A stretch of 64,000 nt of DNA from Azospira inquinata. Its GTDB lineage: Bacteria; Pseudomonadota; Gammaproteobacteria; Burkholderiales; Rhodocyclaceae. The notes beneath the pieces were generated by a model, which had not been told where the DNA came from, searched no databases, and was given only the letters and a program-made list of their open reading frames with translations. Positions 53,682 to 63,767 of the stretch are shown in pieces (the stretch's first letter is position 1; every line of letters begins with the position of its first letter). Made by a program: the position numbers and the translations under genes. The stretch lies in the NCBI RefSeq assembly GCF_018905915.1, contig NZ_CP064782.1:2914001-2978000 (forward strand), given 5' to 3'.

Positions 53682-53712
53682 AAAAAAGCCCCGATTCGGG
53701 GCTTTTTTACTT
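53682..53712 (-). terminator. Intrinsic terminator after fabI
   Basis: Stem AAAAAAGCCCC/GGGGCTTTTTT with a short GATTC loop, about 35 bases past the fabI stop; symmetric A/T runs. Confidence 0.88.
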
Positions 53713-53746
53713 TTGACCGGGGCGCGCCCGGCCGGAGGAAACAGAC

Positions 53747-54550
53747 TCAGCTGTTGGGCAGAGGGTCCGCGTTACCCAGGGCGGTGGTGTTGAAGCCCCC
53801 ATCCACGTATAGGATTTCCCCGGTGATGCCGCTGGCCAGATCGGAGAGCAGGAAGGCGGCCGCATTGCCCACTTCTTCGATGGTGATATTGCGGCGCAGG
53901 GGCGCGTGGTGGGCGTTGTAGGCCAGCAGCTTGCTGAAGCTGCCGATGCCGGAGGCGGCCAGGGTCTTGATCGGCCCGGCGGACACGATATTGGCCCGAA
54001 TGCCCTGGGGGCCCAGGCAGCCGGCTAGATAGCGCACGGAGGCTTCCAGGCTGGCCTTGGCCAGACCCATGAGGTTGTAATTGGGCATGGTCCGGTCGGC
54101 GCCCAGGTAGGAAAGGGCTACCACCGCACCATGGGTCTTGTTCAGCATGGGCCGGGCGGCTTTCACCAGGGCCGGGAAGCTGTAGGAGGACACGTCGTGG
54201 GCGATGCGGAAGGATTCCCGGGAGATGCCGTCGAGGAAGTCCCCTTCTAGGGCTTCCGTGGGGGCGAAGGCGATGGAATGGACCAGACCGTCCAGGCAAC
54301 CGTCCCATTCTTTGCCCAGGCTGTCGAAGAGCTGGACGATCTGCTCGTCGCTGGAGACGTCGCAGGGCAAAATCAGCTTACTGTCGAATTCGTCGGCAAA
54401 CTTGGAAACCCGTTCGATGAAGCGTTCGTTCTGGTAGGTAAAGGCCAGTTGGGCCCCTTCCCGATGGCAAGCCTTGGCGATGCCATAAGCGATGGAATGC
54501 TTGGACAGCAGTCCGGTAATCAGAATTCTTTTGTCGGCAAGAAAGCCCAT
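53747..54550 (-). CDS. fabI: Enoyl-[acyl-carrier-protein] reductase I
   Basis: 267 residues. NADH-dependent last reduction in fatty-acid elongation; the triclosan-target form. N-terminal [20 protein letters not shown], Rossmann and cofactor region [18 protein letters not shown] and the catalytic Tyr-x6-Lys in YNLMGLAK. C-terminal [20 protein letters not shown] is the SDR end. The ATG at 54550 has AAGGGG about 8 bases upstream; the longer frame to 54610 lacks similarity. Divergent from the solute-binding lipoprotein gene across about 110 bases. Confidence 0.97.
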   Translation of the reverse strand: MGFLADKRILITGLLSKHSIAYGIAKACHREGAQLAFTYQNERFIERVSKFADEFDSKLILPCDVSSDEQIVQLFDSLGKEWDGCLDGLVHSIAFAPTEALEGDFLDGISRESFRIAHDVSSYSFPALVKAARPMLNKTHGAVVALSYLGADRTMPNYNLMGLAKASLEASVRYLAGCLGPQGIRANIVSAGPIKTLAASGIGSFSKLLAYNAHHAPLRRNITIEEVGNAAAFLLSDLASGITGEILYVDGGFNTTALGNADPLPNS

Positions 54551-54661
54551 GCTACATGCCCCTTGGTAGGAAAGTCGCGGAATTATAGCGGATGTCTCCC
54601 ACCTTGCCACGCCGGGGCGGCTCTCTATGACGCTGGACGGCCCATCCGTTACACTTGTGCC

Positions 54662-56830
54662 ATGAAGATCAAGTCTTTGTTGCCTTGGCGAATCGCCCTG
54701 CTGGCGGTCCTGCTGGCCCTATCCGGCTGCGGTGAACGGCCCTGGAATGACCCCTATCCGGCCTCGGAATGGGGCCAGAATATTCTTTATACGGCCTTCA
54801 CCGACCGGCCCAAGCACCTGGACCCGGCCCAGTCCTATGCGGAGGACGAGATCAATTTCACGGCCCAAATCTATGAGCCGCCCCTCCAGTACCACTACCT
54901 GAAACGGCCCTATACCCTTATTCCGGCCAGTGCCGCCGCCGTACCCCATCCCCGTTATTACGATGCCCAGGGCCACCAGCTGCCCGATGACGCAGACCCG
55001 TCCCGGATCGCCCGAAGTGTGTACGACATCGCCATCAAGCCCGGCATCCGCTACCAGCCCCATCCCGCCTTCGCCCGGGATGACCAGGGGCGCCCCCGTT
55101 ACCTCCATCTCACCCCCAGCCAACTGGCGGGGGTGCGCCAGCTCTCGGATTTCCCCTATACGGGGACCCGGGAGCTGACGGCGGCGGATTTTGTCTACGG
55201 TATTAAGCGTCTGGCCAGTCCCCGTTTGAGTTCTCCCATTTTCGGCATGATGGCCGGACACATTGTGGGCTTGGGAGATTTGGCGACCCGTTTGCAGAAA
55301 GCCTCCCCGGGAGCTGGTCCCTGGCTTGATCTGGACCGCTTTGATCTCAGTGGGGTGCGGGCTCTGGATCGGTACACCTACCGGGTGGAATTGAACGGCA
55401 AATACCCCCAGTTCCTCTATTGGCTGTCCATGGCCTTTTTCGCTCCCATTCCCCGGGAGGTGGATCAGTTCTATAACCAGCCTGGCATGGGGGAAAGAAA
55501 CCTGTCCCTGGACTGGTATCCGGTGGGCACCGGTCCCTACATGCTCACGGAAAACAATCCCAACAGCCGCATGGTGCTGTCCCGTAACCCCAATTTTCAC
55601 GGGGAAACCTACCCCTGCGAAGGGGAACCGGGGGACCGGGCAGCGGGCCTGTTGCGGGATTGCGGCAAGGCCATGCCCTTTATCGATAAGGCCGTCTTTA
55701 CCCGGGAAAAGGAGTCCATCCCCTACTGGAACAAGTTTCTCCAGGGCTATTACGACGCCTCCGGGATTTCCTCCGACAGCTTTGACCAGGCGGTGAAGGT
55801 CAATGTGGGGGGCGATGTGGGCCTGACGCCAGAAATGGCGGCCAAAGGCATTCGTCTGCTGGCCAGTGTTAAGACCACGACGGATTACATGGGCTTCAAT
55901 ATGCTGGATCCGGTGGTGGGAGGCTTGGGGGAACGGGGCCGCAAACTGCGCCAGGCCTTATCCATTGCTATCGACCAGGAAGAATTTATTTCTATCTTTC
56001 TCAATGGCCGAGGCATCGTGGCCATGGATCCTTTGCCTCCGGGTATTTTCGGCCATCGGGAAGGGGCGGCAGGCCTCAATCCAGTGGTCTATGACTGGGT
56101 TAATGGCCAGCCCCAGCGCAAATCCATCGCCCGGGCCCGTCAGCTGCTGGCGGAAGCGGGCTGGCCCCATGGCCGGGACGCCAAGACCGGGGAGCCCTTG
56201 GTGCTGTATCTGGATACCACGGCGGGGGGGATGGGGGATAAGTCCCGCATCGACTGGCTGACCCGCCAACTGGCCAAGGTGGATGTCCAGCTGGTGGTGC
56301 GGCCCACGGATTGGAACCGTTTCCAGGAAAAATTGCGTAAGGGGACGGTACAGCTCTTCTATCTTGGCTGGAACGCGGATTACCCGGACCCGGAAAACTT
56401 TTTCTTTCTCCTGGCAGGCAAGGAAGGCAAGGTGCTCCACGGGGGGGAAAATCAGGTGAATTACGCCAATCCGGATTTCGATCGCCTCTTCGAGCAAATG
56501 CGTAATATGGATAACGGGGCGCCCCGGGAAGCCCTGATCCGGCGCATGAACGCTCTGCTGCAACAGGACGCTCCCTGGATCTTTGGCTTCTATCCCAAGG
56601 TCTACACCTTGGGACACGCTTGGCTCTTGAACCGCAAGCCCACGGACGTGGGCAACAATATCCTCAAATATCAGCGCCTGGACGTGGGGCTGCGGCAAAA
56701 ACTGCGCAGCCAATGGAATCCGCCGGTGCGCTGGCCCCTCTGGGGCGGTTTGCTGGTGTTGTTTGTCCTGGCCTTTTGGGCTTGGCAGCGGCGGGGTGCG
56801 GAGAAGAGTGGAGATTCTTCAGGCTTATGA
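54662..56830 (+). CDS. ABC transporter family-5 solute-binding lipoprotein with C-terminal membrane helix
   Basis: 722 residues, longer than most peptide-binding proteins (about 540). Lipobox ALSGC near residue 22; SBP_bac_5 fold follows ([75 protein letters not shown]). The last about 40 residues hold a hydrophobic helix ([18 protein letters not shown]) followed by WQRRGAE, so the protein could be anchored at both ends. No permease or ATPase genes adjoin, so it is an orphan binder for peptides or similar. Start: ATG at 54662, where the signal peptide begins. Confidence 0.9.
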   Translation: MKIKSLLPWRIALLAVLLALSGCGERPWNDPYPASEWGQNILYTAFTDRPKHLDPAQSYAEDEINFTAQIYEPPLQYHYLKRPYTLIPASAAAVPHPRYYDAQGHQLPDDADPSRIARSVYDIAIKPGIRYQPHPAFARDDQGRPRYLHLTPSQLAGVRQLSDFPYTGTRELTAADFVYGIKRLASPRLSSPIFGMMAGHIVGLGDLATRLQKASPGAGPWLDLDRFDLSGVRALDRYTYRVELNGKYPQFLYWLSMAFFAPIPREVDQFYNQPGMGERNLSLDWYPVGTGPYMLTENNPNSRMVLSRNPNFHGETYPCEGEPGDRAAGLLRDCGKAMPFIDKAVFTREKESIPYWNKFLQGYYDASGISSDSFDQAVKVNVGGDVGLTPEMAAKGIRLLASVKTTTDYMGFNMLDPVVGGLGERGRKLRQALSIAIDQEEFISIFLNGRGIVAMDPLPPGIFGHREGAAGLNPVVYDWVNGQPQRKSIARARQLLAEAGWPHGRDAKTGEPLVLYLDTTAGGMGDKSRIDWLTRQLAKVDVQLVVRPTDWNRFQEKLRKGTVQLFYLGWNADYPDPENFFFLLAGKEGKVLHGGENQVNYANPDFDRLFEQMRNMDNGAPREALIRRMNALLQQDAPWIFGFYPKVYTLGHAWLLNRKPTDVGNNILKYQRLDVGLRQKLRSQWNPPVRWPLWGGLLVLFVLAFWAWQRRGAEKSGDSSGL

Positions 56831-57075
56831 TTTTTAGTGGTTTTCCACGGATTTTCGGGTACCGCTTTCGTGGAAAGCTGCTATTGTGGCTAATCCGTTT
56901 TCCCCCAGGGAAAGAAGCTGGGGCTGGGGAAAAAAGGCCTGCCCCGCTTCCAAAAGCGGATGTGTCTGATATCATATATAAGACTTACGACTTTTGATCC
57001 GGAAGTCGTGGGGTTGATGGCCTACCCATAAGAGCCATATTTCAACCGTTATCCACTTGTCGAGAGGAACCCGCC
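56831..57075. promoter_or_regulatory. Region before acnB
   Basis: 245 bases without a gene. Contains GCTTTC-GTG-GAAAGC (about 56866-56880), a TATAAG box at 56977 and ACGACTT/AAGTCGT (56987-56993 and 57003-57009), a 7-bp stem in the likely acnB leader. A specific regulator cannot be named. Confidence 0.35.
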
Positions 57076-59673
57076 GTGCTTGAAGCCTACCGCCAACACG
57101 TCGCCGAGCGTGCTGCACTCGGTATTCCGCCCCTGCCCCTGACGGCCGCCCAGGTCAAGGATCTGGTGGCCTTGTTGCAAAATCCGCCCAAGGGGGAAGA
57201 GGCTTTTTTGGTTGATCTCATTACCCACCGGGTTCCGGCCGGGGTGGATGATGCGGCCAAGGTCAAGGCCGAATTCCTGACCCAAGTGGCCGGTGGCAAG
57301 CTCTCCTGTGCCCTGATTTCCCGGGCCCAAGCCACGGAACTTCTGGGCACCATGCTGGGCGGTTACAACGTCAAATCCCTGATCGATCTCCTGGGCGATG
57401 CCGAAGTGGGCACCGTGGCCGCTGAAGGCCTGAAAAAGACCCTGTTGATGTTCGACGCCTTCCACGATGTGGTGGAACTCTCTAAGGCGGGCAACGCCAA
57501 TGCCAAGGCGGTGCTTCAATCCTGGGCCGATGGTGAATGGTTTACCTCCCGCCCGGAAGTGCCCAGCTCCCTGAAACTGACCGTTTTCAAGGTTTCCGGC
57601 GAAACCAATACGGACGACCTTTCCCCGGCGCCGGATGCCTGGTCCCGTCCCGATATTCCCCTGCACGCCGTCGCCATGCTGAAAAATGCCCGGCCCGGCA
57701 TTACTCCGGACGAACCCGGGGTGCGGGGCCCCATGAAGCTGCTGGAAAGCCTGAAGCAAAAGGGCAATCTGGTGGCCTATGTGGGCGACGTGGTGGGGAC
57801 TGGTTCCTCCCGCAAGTCCGCTACCAACTCCGTGCTGTGGTGGACTGGGGAAGACATTCCCTTCGTGCCCAACAAGCGCTTCGGCGGTGTGTGCCTGGGC
57901 GGCAAGATTGCCCCCATTTTCTTTAACACCCAGGAAGACGCGGGTGCCTTGCCCATCGAAATCGACGTCAACAAGATGGAAATGGGCGACGAAATCGAAT
58001 TGCAACTGGATCACGCCACCGCCACGGTGAAGGCCGTGAAAAACGGCGCGGTGATCGCGGAAAGCAAGCTGAAGACCCCGGTGATCCTGGACGAAGTCCG
58101 GGCCGGCGGTCGGATTCCCCTGATCATTGGCCGGGGCTTGACCGCCAAGGCTCGGGAAGCCCTGGGCCTACCCGTCTCCACCCTGTTCCGCTTGCCCCAG
58201 GCGCCCCAGGATTCTGGCAAGGGCTTCTCCCTGGCCCAGAAGATTGTCGGCCGGGCCTGTGGCCTGCCGGAAGGCAAGGGCATCCGCCCGGGAACCTACT
58301 GCGAACCCAAGATGACCACCGTGGGCTCCCAGGACACTACCGGCCCCATGACCCGGGACGAGCTGAAGGATCTGGCCTGCCTGGGCTTCTCCGCCGATCT
58401 GGTGATGCAGTCCTTCTGCCACACCGCCGCTTATCCCAAGCTGGTGGACGTGAAGATGCACCGCACCCTGCCGTCCTTCATCACCACCCGGGGCGGGGTT
58501 TCCCTGCGTCCGGGGGACGGGGTGATCCACTCCTGGCTGAACCGTCTGCTGCTGCCCGATACGGTGGGCACCGGCGGTGACTCCCACACCCGTTTCCCCA
58601 TCGGTATTTCCTTCCCGGCCGGTTCCGGCCTGGTGGCCTTTGCCGCCGCCACCGGCGTCATGCCCCTGGATATGCCCGAATCCGTGCTGGTCCGCTTCAA
58701 GGGCAAGATGCAGCCTGGCATCACCCTGCGGGATCTGGTCAATGCCATTCCTTACTACGCCATTCAGCAAGGTCTGCTGACGGTGGAAAAGAAGGGCAAG
58801 AAGAACATCTTCTCCGGCCGCATCCTGGAAATCGAAGGGCTGCCCGATCTCAAGGTGGAACAGGCCTTTGAACTGACCGATGCCTCCGCCGAACGGTCCG
58901 CCGCCGGCTGCACCGTGCGCCTGAACAAAGACCCCATCGTGGAGTACATGCGCTCCAACATCACCTTGATGAAGTGGATGATTGCCAACGGTTACGAAGA
59001 CAAGCGTACCCTGGCCCGCCGCATCAAGGCCATGGAAAGCTGGATCGAAAACGGCAAGCTGCTGGAGCCGGATAGCGATGCGGAATACGCCGCCGTAATC
59101 GAAATCGATCTGGCCGACGTGAAGGAACCCATCCTGGCCTGCCCCAACGATCCGGACGACGTGAAGCTCCTGTCCACCGTGGCTGGGGACAAGATCGACG
59201 AAGTGTTCATCGGTTCCTGCATGACCAACATCGGCCACTTCCGGGCGGCCGGCAAGGTGCTGGATGGCAAGTCCGACATTCCGACCCGCCTGTGGATCGC
59301 TCCTCCCACCAAGATGGATGCGTTGATCCTCACGGAAGAGGGCTATTACAGCGTGCTTGGCAAGTCTGGTGCCCGTATGGAAATGCCCGGCTGCTCCCTG
59401 TGCATGGGCAATCAGGCCCAGGTGCGCAAGGGCAGCACGGCCATGTCCACTTCCACCCGGAACTTCCCCAACCGTCTGGGCCTGGATACCCGGGTTTACC
59501 TGGGCTCTGCCGAGCTGGCGGCGATCTGCGCCCTGCTGGGTAAGATCCCCTCCGTCGCCGAATATATGGAAAAAATCAATGTGGTGAATGCCAAGGCGGC
59601 GGATATCTATCGTTACATGAATTTCGATCAAATTTCCGAATTTAAGGAAGTGGCGGATACGGTAACGATCTGA
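57076..59673 (+). CDS. acnB: Aconitate hydratase B
   Basis: 865 residues, exact AcnB length. Citrate-isocitrate isomerisation in the TCA cycle via a [4Fe-4S] cluster. N-terminal HEAT-like domain ([20 protein letters not shown]) as in AcnB only. Cluster cysteines lie in [10 protein letters not shown] and [32 protein letters not shown] is the aconitase signature. The start is GTG with GAGAGGAA 6 bases upstream. A terminator follows. Apo-AcnB binds mRNA in enterobacteria; not testable here. Confidence 0.98.
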   Translation: MLEAYRQHVAERAALGIPPLPLTAAQVKDLVALLQNPPKGEEAFLVDLITHRVPAGVDDAAKVKAEFLTQVAGGKLSCALISRAQATELLGTMLGGYNVKSLIDLLGDAEVGTVAAEGLKKTLLMFDAFHDVVELSKAGNANAKAVLQSWADGEWFTSRPEVPSSLKLTVFKVSGETNTDDLSPAPDAWSRPDIPLHAVAMLKNARPGITPDEPGVRGPMKLLESLKQKGNLVAYVGDVVGTGSSRKSATNSVLWWTGEDIPFVPNKRFGGVCLGGKIAPIFFNTQEDAGALPIEIDVNKMEMGDEIELQLDHATATVKAVKNGAVIAESKLKTPVILDEVRAGGRIPLIIGRGLTAKAREALGLPVSTLFRLPQAPQDSGKGFSLAQKIVGRACGLPEGKGIRPGTYCEPKMTTVGSQDTTGPMTRDELKDLACLGFSADLVMQSFCHTAAYPKLVDVKMHRTLPSFITTRGGVSLRPGDGVIHSWLNRLLLPDTVGTGGDSHTRFPIGISFPAGSGLVAFAAATGVMPLDMPESVLVRFKGKMQPGITLRDLVNAIPYYAIQQGLLTVEKKGKKNIFSGRILEIEGLPDLKVEQAFELTDASAERSAAGCTVRLNKDPIVEYMRSNITLMKWMIANGYEDKRTLARRIKAMESWIENGKLLEPDSDAEYAAVIEIDLADVKEPILACPNDPDDVKLLSTVAGDKIDEVFIGSCMTNIGHFRAAGKVLDGKSDIPTRLWIAPPTKMDALILTEEGYYSVLGKSGARMEMPGCSLCMGNQAQVRKGSTAMSTSTRNFPNRLGLDTRVYLGSAELAAICALLGKIPSVAEYMEKINVVNAKAADIYRYMNFDQISEFKEVADTVTI

Positions 59674-59707
59674 AAGCAATAAAAACCAAAGGAGTGTAGG
59701 AGGAGCG

Positions 59708-59740
59708 CAGCCCCGCCAGTGATGGTGGGGCTGTTTTTTT
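59708..59740 (+). terminator. Intrinsic terminator after acnB
   Basis: 11-bp stem CAGCCCCGCCA/TGGTGGGGCTG, GTGA loop, seven T. Confidence 0.92.
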
Positions 59741-59813
59741 GTGGGGATCAAGGACGCTTGGCGGGCCGAGTGGCCCAGGCTTGCGTAGTGGGATTTATCC
59801 GGTCATGCTTGAT

Positions 59814-59855
59814 GGCACTGGCACTGGCACTGGCACTGGCACTGGCACTGGCACT
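59814..59855. repeat. Hexanucleotide tandem repeat (GGCACT)x7
   Basis: Seven perfect copies of GGCACT followed by a degenerate eighth (GGCAGC). It lies about 100 bases before the GT39-like gene and not inside a supported gene; read as protein it would be an Ala-Leu repeat in a frame with no other gene character. Such repeats change length by slippage and could alter promoter spacing. The rest of 59741-59953 shows nothing else. Confidence 0.85.
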
Positions 59856-59953
59856 GGCAGCAGTATCAACACCTGCGGCAGTGGTAGTACCCGCGGCTGC
59901 CGGTTCGGCTAGCGCTAACGTGACGGCGAATATCCGTTTCTTCCTTATTCTCC

Positions 59954-61525
59954 ATGGCCCCCCAACTTTTCCCCGAGCCTTCCTCTACTTCCTTCGCCCA
60001 CCGCTTCTGGTGGCCGGGTTTTATCCTAATTCTGCTGTTCGCTGCCGCTCTGCGTTGGCATTACATCGGTTTCCAACCTCTCTGGCTGGATGAGGGCTAT
60101 TCCTGGTGGGATGCCCGCCAATCCCTCACCGATCTGTGGTCCCTAGTCCCCCAGTGCGACCCCCATCCCCCCCTTTACGCTCTGCTGCTCAAAGCGTGGA
60201 TGGGGCTGTTCGGGGACAGTGCCCTGGCCATGCGCAGCCTGGGGGCCCTGGCCGGGGTGCTGGCTACTGGCTTTGTCATGCTGGCCGGGCGGGAACTGGC
60301 GCCCCGCTTGGGCTCGATTGCCGGCTTGATTTTCGCCAGCATGCCCTTTCAGGTGGAATTCGCCCATGAGGCCCGTCCCTACGGCCTGGTGGCCTTGGGG
60401 AGCGCCGTGCTGGCCTTTGGGGTGCTGCGGGTGCTGGGGCAACGGGAGAGGCTTGTCTCCCGATCCGGCTGGTTGGGCGTGGTGGCGGGGCTGGGGTTGC
60501 TGCTATGGAGTAACGACACCTCCGTTTTCTACGGCGCTGCCCTGCTGCTGGCCTTGGGTTGGCTGTCCTGGCGCGATCCGGAGGATCGGGCCCTCTGGCG
60601 TCCCGCCGCCTGGGCCGCCTTGGCTGTGCTGTTTCTGTGGGCGCCATATCTGCCGAATCTTCTTACCCAGACCCACGAAGTGAGTTCGGATTTCTGGATA
60701 CCCCGACCTAATCTGTGGCGGGTGGCCAACGAGTTGCGCTTTCTGGTGGGCTTTGGTTCCTTTTTCATCCTTTGGTGGGTACTGGCTCTATGGGGCGTGG
60801 GGCTGACCCTGTTGGTCCGCTGGGGCCGGGGGCGTCAGGCCCTGGTGCTGGGGGCTTTGGCGGTGGTGCCACTTGCCTTGAATTTTGTGCTGAGCTGGTT
60901 GATTACCCCGATTTTTCTGGCCCGGACCCTGATAGGTACGGCTCCCTTTTTTGCTCTGGCCCTGGCCGCTGCGCCGGCCGCCTTGAGTCGGCCTCGCCTG
61001 AGGGGCTTGCTGGTGGCGGCCCTGGTAACGGCCCAGGTCCTGACCCTGGCGCCCCTCTATGTGGATTACCATCGTAAGGAACCCTGGGATGTGATCGGGG
61101 CCGAGGCTTCCCGGGATGGCTGGGATTTGACGGCGGGGCATCCGGATCAGGCCTTAGTCCTGTTTATTCCGGATGAGCTGGTGCTGCCTTTTTCTCATGC
61201 CATGGAAGCCCTGGGCCAGCGTCTGCCCATGCATGGGGTGCCTAGGGATTACCCCTCCCTGGGGATGCACGCCCGCTATCCCTCGGGCAAATGCGCCCCT
61301 GCCGTGGAAGGGCTGGATTTGAGCTTTCTTACCTCCCTTACCGCTGGGCGGCGGGCTGTGCTGCTTTTGACCCGACAATACAATAGCTATGATCCGGGGG
61401 ATCGGATTCCCGCCTATCTAGCTTCTCACGGCTGGCGTCAGGTAGCCTTGCGGGCCTATGAATTCGGGGATTTGCGGTTGTTTGAGTTTGTGCCGAAAGG
61501 GGAAGCGCCCCGCCCGGCGCCTTAG
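59954..61525 (+). CDS. GT39/ArnT-type membrane glycosyltransferase
   Basis: 523 residues, polytopic (about 10-12 membrane helices). The first periplasmic loop carries the family Asp-Glu pair in FQPLWLDEGYSWWDARQS, and EFAHEARPYG matches the second conserved loop of dolichyl-phosphate-mannose mannosyltransferase/ArnT-like proteins. These use polyprenyl-phosphate sugars to modify lipids, glycans or proteins outside the inner membrane. The acceptor here is unknown. The C-terminal soluble portion (about 380-523) is not recognised in detail. No polysaccharide operon surrounds it; the small Trp-rich gene follows after 18 bases. Confidence 0.85.
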   Translation: MAPQLFPEPSSTSFAHRFWWPGFILILLFAAALRWHYIGFQPLWLDEGYSWWDARQSLTDLWSLVPQCDPHPPLYALLLKAWMGLFGDSALAMRSLGALAGVLATGFVMLAGRELAPRLGSIAGLIFASMPFQVEFAHEARPYGLVALGSAVLAFGVLRVLGQRERLVSRSGWLGVVAGLGLLLWSNDTSVFYGAALLLALGWLSWRDPEDRALWRPAAWAALAVLFLWAPYLPNLLTQTHEVSSDFWIPRPNLWRVANELRFLVGFGSFFILWWVLALWGVGLTLLVRWGRGRQALVLGALAVVPLALNFVLSWLITPIFLARTLIGTAPFFALALAAAPAALSRPRLRGLLVAALVTAQVLTLAPLYVDYHRKEPWDVIGAEASRDGWDLTAGHPDQALVLFIPDELVLPFSHAMEALGQRLPMHGVPRDYPSLGMHARYPSGKCAPAVEGLDLSFLTSLTAGRRAVLLLTRQYNSYDPGDRIPAYLASHGWRQVALRAYEFGDLRLFEFVPKGEAPRPAP

Positions 61526-61543
61526 AGAAGAAGGGGAACGGCT

Positions 61544-62017
61544 ATGGAACAGGCTGGAAATTGGGGGATAGGGGAGGTTGATCCTTGGGATATTTGGGTC
61601 CGCAGCTGGTGGGCGGGGTGGGCGCTCTGGCAGCGCTGTCTGCTGGGCCCCTGGTGGATGGGGGCCCTTCCTGGTGCCGGGATTGAAGAGGGGGCTGGGG
61701 CGTTTTTTCCCTTTGATTTGAAAGGGGCGCCCTTTTCCTTTCCTTTTTCCCTGCCCAACCTGGCCGGGAGCCTGACTCCCTTGCCCGAGGGGGCTTTGCC
61801 TGAAGGACTGGCTTCCCCTCAGCGCCTGAGTTTTCGCCTGGCCCTGCCCGGATGGTGGGGCCAGGCACCGGAGACCTATCGGGTGGAAGCGGTGCTGGTG
61901 CGGGAGGTGGAGCCGGCGCCCCAGGTTCTGCCTGCTTCTTCGACCAGGCCCTCCCTGCCCAAGCCTTCCCGAAAAGCGCCGGTTGCTCCCAAAAGGGGCA
62001 AGAAACCGGTGGCGTGA
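61544..62017 (+). CDS. Unknown Trp-rich protein with basic Pro/Lys tail
   Basis: 157 residues, not recognised. AAGGGGAA about 5 bases before the ATG supports translation. The N-terminal 45 residues are unusually rich in Trp and Gly (WDIWVRSWWAGWALW, GPWWMGALPG); the middle has a Pro/Phe/Leu-rich stretch. The last 35 residues are Pro/Ala/Lys/Arg-rich (SRKAPVAPKRGKKPVA), like tails of phasin- or histone-like proteins. No membrane helix is certain and there is no signal peptide. It follows the GT39-like gene in the same direction, so an operon link is likely. Confidence 0.6.
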   Translation: MEQAGNWGIGEVDPWDIWVRSWWAGWALWQRCLLGPWWMGALPGAGIEEGAGAFFPFDLKGAPFSFPFSLPNLAGSLTPLPEGALPEGLASPQRLSFRLALPGWWGQAPETYRVEAVLVREVEPAPQVLPASSTRPSLPKPSRKAPVAPKRGKKPVA

Positions 62018-62030
62018 GCCTGCCGGATTT

Positions 62031-63026
62031 TTAGCTTTCCGGGAAAAAGCGAGAGGCGCCGTCTCTGGGGAGATTCATGCCCGTGGCCTTAGCCCGTTGC
62101 AACAGTTCCCAGTAATAGCGGTAGGAGGCCCGGTCGTGGAGTCGTCCGGCGTGCTGAATGGGACCCCAGTCCTGGTCCTGGGCGGCGGCCAAGATGTCCA
62201 CCGCAGCTTCCACCTCAGAGAAGTCCGGGCGCATGGCTTCCACGATGGGCATGATCTGGGCCGGGTGGATGCTCCACATGCGCAGATAGCCGAAATTCTG
62301 GCGGGCCCGGCGGGCGTCGTCGAAAACCACCCGGGGGTCCTTCAATTCCGTGGTCACGTTGTGGGAGGGCGCCACCCCGTGGGCCAGGGCGGCGGCGGAA
62401 ATCTCGCACTTGGCCCGGGTTACCAGGGGGTGGGTGAATTGTCCGGGGCTTTTCATGGCGGTGCCCGGGATGGCGCCGTGATGGCCGGAGACAAAGTCCA
62501 TAAGACCGAAATCCAGGCTTTCCACCCCTTCCAGAGCCGCAATCTGCCATGCGTCCCGCAGGGCGCCGTGGGTTTCGATGAGCACGTGGACGGGCAGGGC
62601 TTTGCCGGTAGCGTATTGGGCCTCCGCCCGGCGTAGGGCGGCGATCTGGGTCTGGGCGTCGGCGACGGAACGTACTTTGGGTAGGGTCAGGAAGGCCAGG
62701 CGGCGCCCGGCGATGCGGATCAGAATGTCCAGATCCGCCTGCCAGTGGTTGTGGGTGATGTCGTGGATGCGGGCACCCACCCGACCAAAACGGTTGTCCG
62801 GACTGACAATGAGATTGGCGGCCATGGTGGCGTGGGCCGTTTCCGTGCCCGCCTTGGCTCCATCCTCGCAATCACAGGTCAGATCAAAAACCGGGCCCAG
62901 CTCGTGTTGTAGCTGGAGCGCCTTAAGCATGAGCTTTTCCGAACCGGCGTAATGATCCACCACCGGCAGGATGGGGAAGGGCTTTTCTCCGGCAAACAGG
63001 ACATCTTGAGGATGGCGTAGGGTCAT
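62031..63026 (-). CDS. HpcH/HpaI aldolase/citrate lyase beta-type protein
   Basis: 331 residues. TIM-barrel CoA-ester lyase of the CitE/malyl-CoA lyase type: VFDLTCDCEDGAKAG (metal/substrate Glu-Asp), GRVGARIHD and VHVLIETHGAL give the acidic metal ligands; MWSIHPAQIMPIVEAM is the C-terminal signature. Malyl-CoA, citramalyl-CoA or a related ester is the likely substrate, not resolvable by eye. The ATG at 63026 was chosen at the start of family-like sequence (TLRHPQDVLFAG). Lies between TCA-cycle genes acnB and mdh. It converges on the Trp-rich gene with only 13 bases between stops. Confidence 0.87.
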   Translation of the reverse strand: MTLRHPQDVLFAGEKPFPILPVVDHYAGSEKLMLKALQLQHELGPVFDLTCDCEDGAKAGTETAHATMAANLIVSPDNRFGRVGARIHDITHNHWQADLDILIRIAGRRLAFLTLPKVRSVADAQTQIAALRRAEAQYATGKALPVHVLIETHGALRDAWQIAALEGVESLDFGLMDFVSGHHGAIPGTAMKSPGQFTHPLVTRAKCEISAAALAHGVAPSHNVTTELKDPRVVFDDARRARQNFGYLRMWSIHPAQIMPIVEAMRPDFSEVEAAVDILAAAQDQDWGPIQHAGRLHDRASYRYYWELLQRAKATGMNLPRDGASRFFPES

Positions 63027-63153
63027 GGTGTTTGGGTAAGAAAGTAAGACTTGGATTCTACCGTAGTCCAAGCCTGGGGCCGGTTAAGCATCCATTAAGA
63101 ATTCCTAGTCAGAATGAAGCTTTCCCACTCTATTCCTTAGAGGATATCCGCAT

Positions 63154-63702
63154 ATGAACGCACTTCCTGCAGTCCAGCCAGAACGCTTTACCCGGGTGGC
63201 CATGATTTGCCATTGGCTGACCCTGGTCCTGGTGTTGGGTGCCCTGGGGACCATTGAGGTTTCCGATTTCTATGAAAAAGGCACCCCTTTGCGTACGGCC
63301 CTGCATGGCTGGCATTTTCAGTGGGGCCTGGCCATCCTGGCGCTGACCCTGGTGCGCTTGGTCTGGCGCTTCTTCCATCGTCCCCCGGAAGGTCCGGCCC
63401 AGCCGGGAACCTGGGAAGCCTGGGCCGCGCTGGCGATGCATTGGGCTTTGTACGGAGTGCTGCTGCTCCTGCCCTTGCTGGGTATTCTGGGGGTATTGCT
63501 TTCCGGTACGACCTTGAGTTTTCTGGGCTGGCCCTTGCCCCTTGCCTTGGAGGTGAATAAAGGCCTGGGCCATGACTTGAAGGAGGTGCATGAAACCCTG
63601 GGGAATCTATTCATCGGTCTCATTGGTCTCCACGTAGCAGCCGCTCTCTGGCATCAATGGATACGCAAAGATAACTTGCTGTCCCGCATGTTGCCCTGGT
63701 AG
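63154..63702 (+). CDS. Cytochrome b561
   Basis: 182 residues with four membrane helices. Haem-ligand histidines are in VAMICHWLT (helix 1), LHGWHFQWG (helix 2), and H-containing KEVHETLGNL and GLHVAAALWHQW (helices 3-4), the bacterial CybB pattern of two b-type haems. It moves electrons between the quinone pool and periplasmic or small acceptors; superoxide:quinone oxidoreductase activity is known for E. coli CybB. GAGGATA precedes the ATG. It is divergent from the CitE-like gene and ends at the shared terminator with mdh. Confidence 0.92.
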   Translation: MNALPAVQPERFTRVAMICHWLTLVLVLGALGTIEVSDFYEKGTPLRTALHGWHFQWGLAILALTLVRLVWRFFHRPPEGPAQPGTWEAWAALAMHWALYGVLLLLPLLGILGVLLSGTTLSFLGWPLPLALEVNKGLGHDLKEVHETLGNLFIGLIGLHVAAALWHQWIRKDNLLSRMLPW

Positions 63703-63718
63703 GCGGGGTTTAGAGCAT

Positions 63719-63752
63719 AAAAAAGCCGCAGGCAAAAACCTGCGGCTTTTTT
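63719..63752. terminator. Bidirectional terminator between cytochrome b561 and mdh
   Basis: 14-bp stem AAAAAAGCCGCAGG and its complement, 6-base A-rich loop; A-run and T-run on opposite sides serve both convergent genes. Confidence 0.93.
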
Positions 63753-63767
63753 GTGGGGAAGGGCAGC

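Noticed and set aside
59719..60093. Open frame encoding an Ala-Leu repeat through the GGCACT array
   Set aside because: It runs into the glycosyltransferase gene in another frame, has no ribosome site and no family-like sequence outside the repeat.
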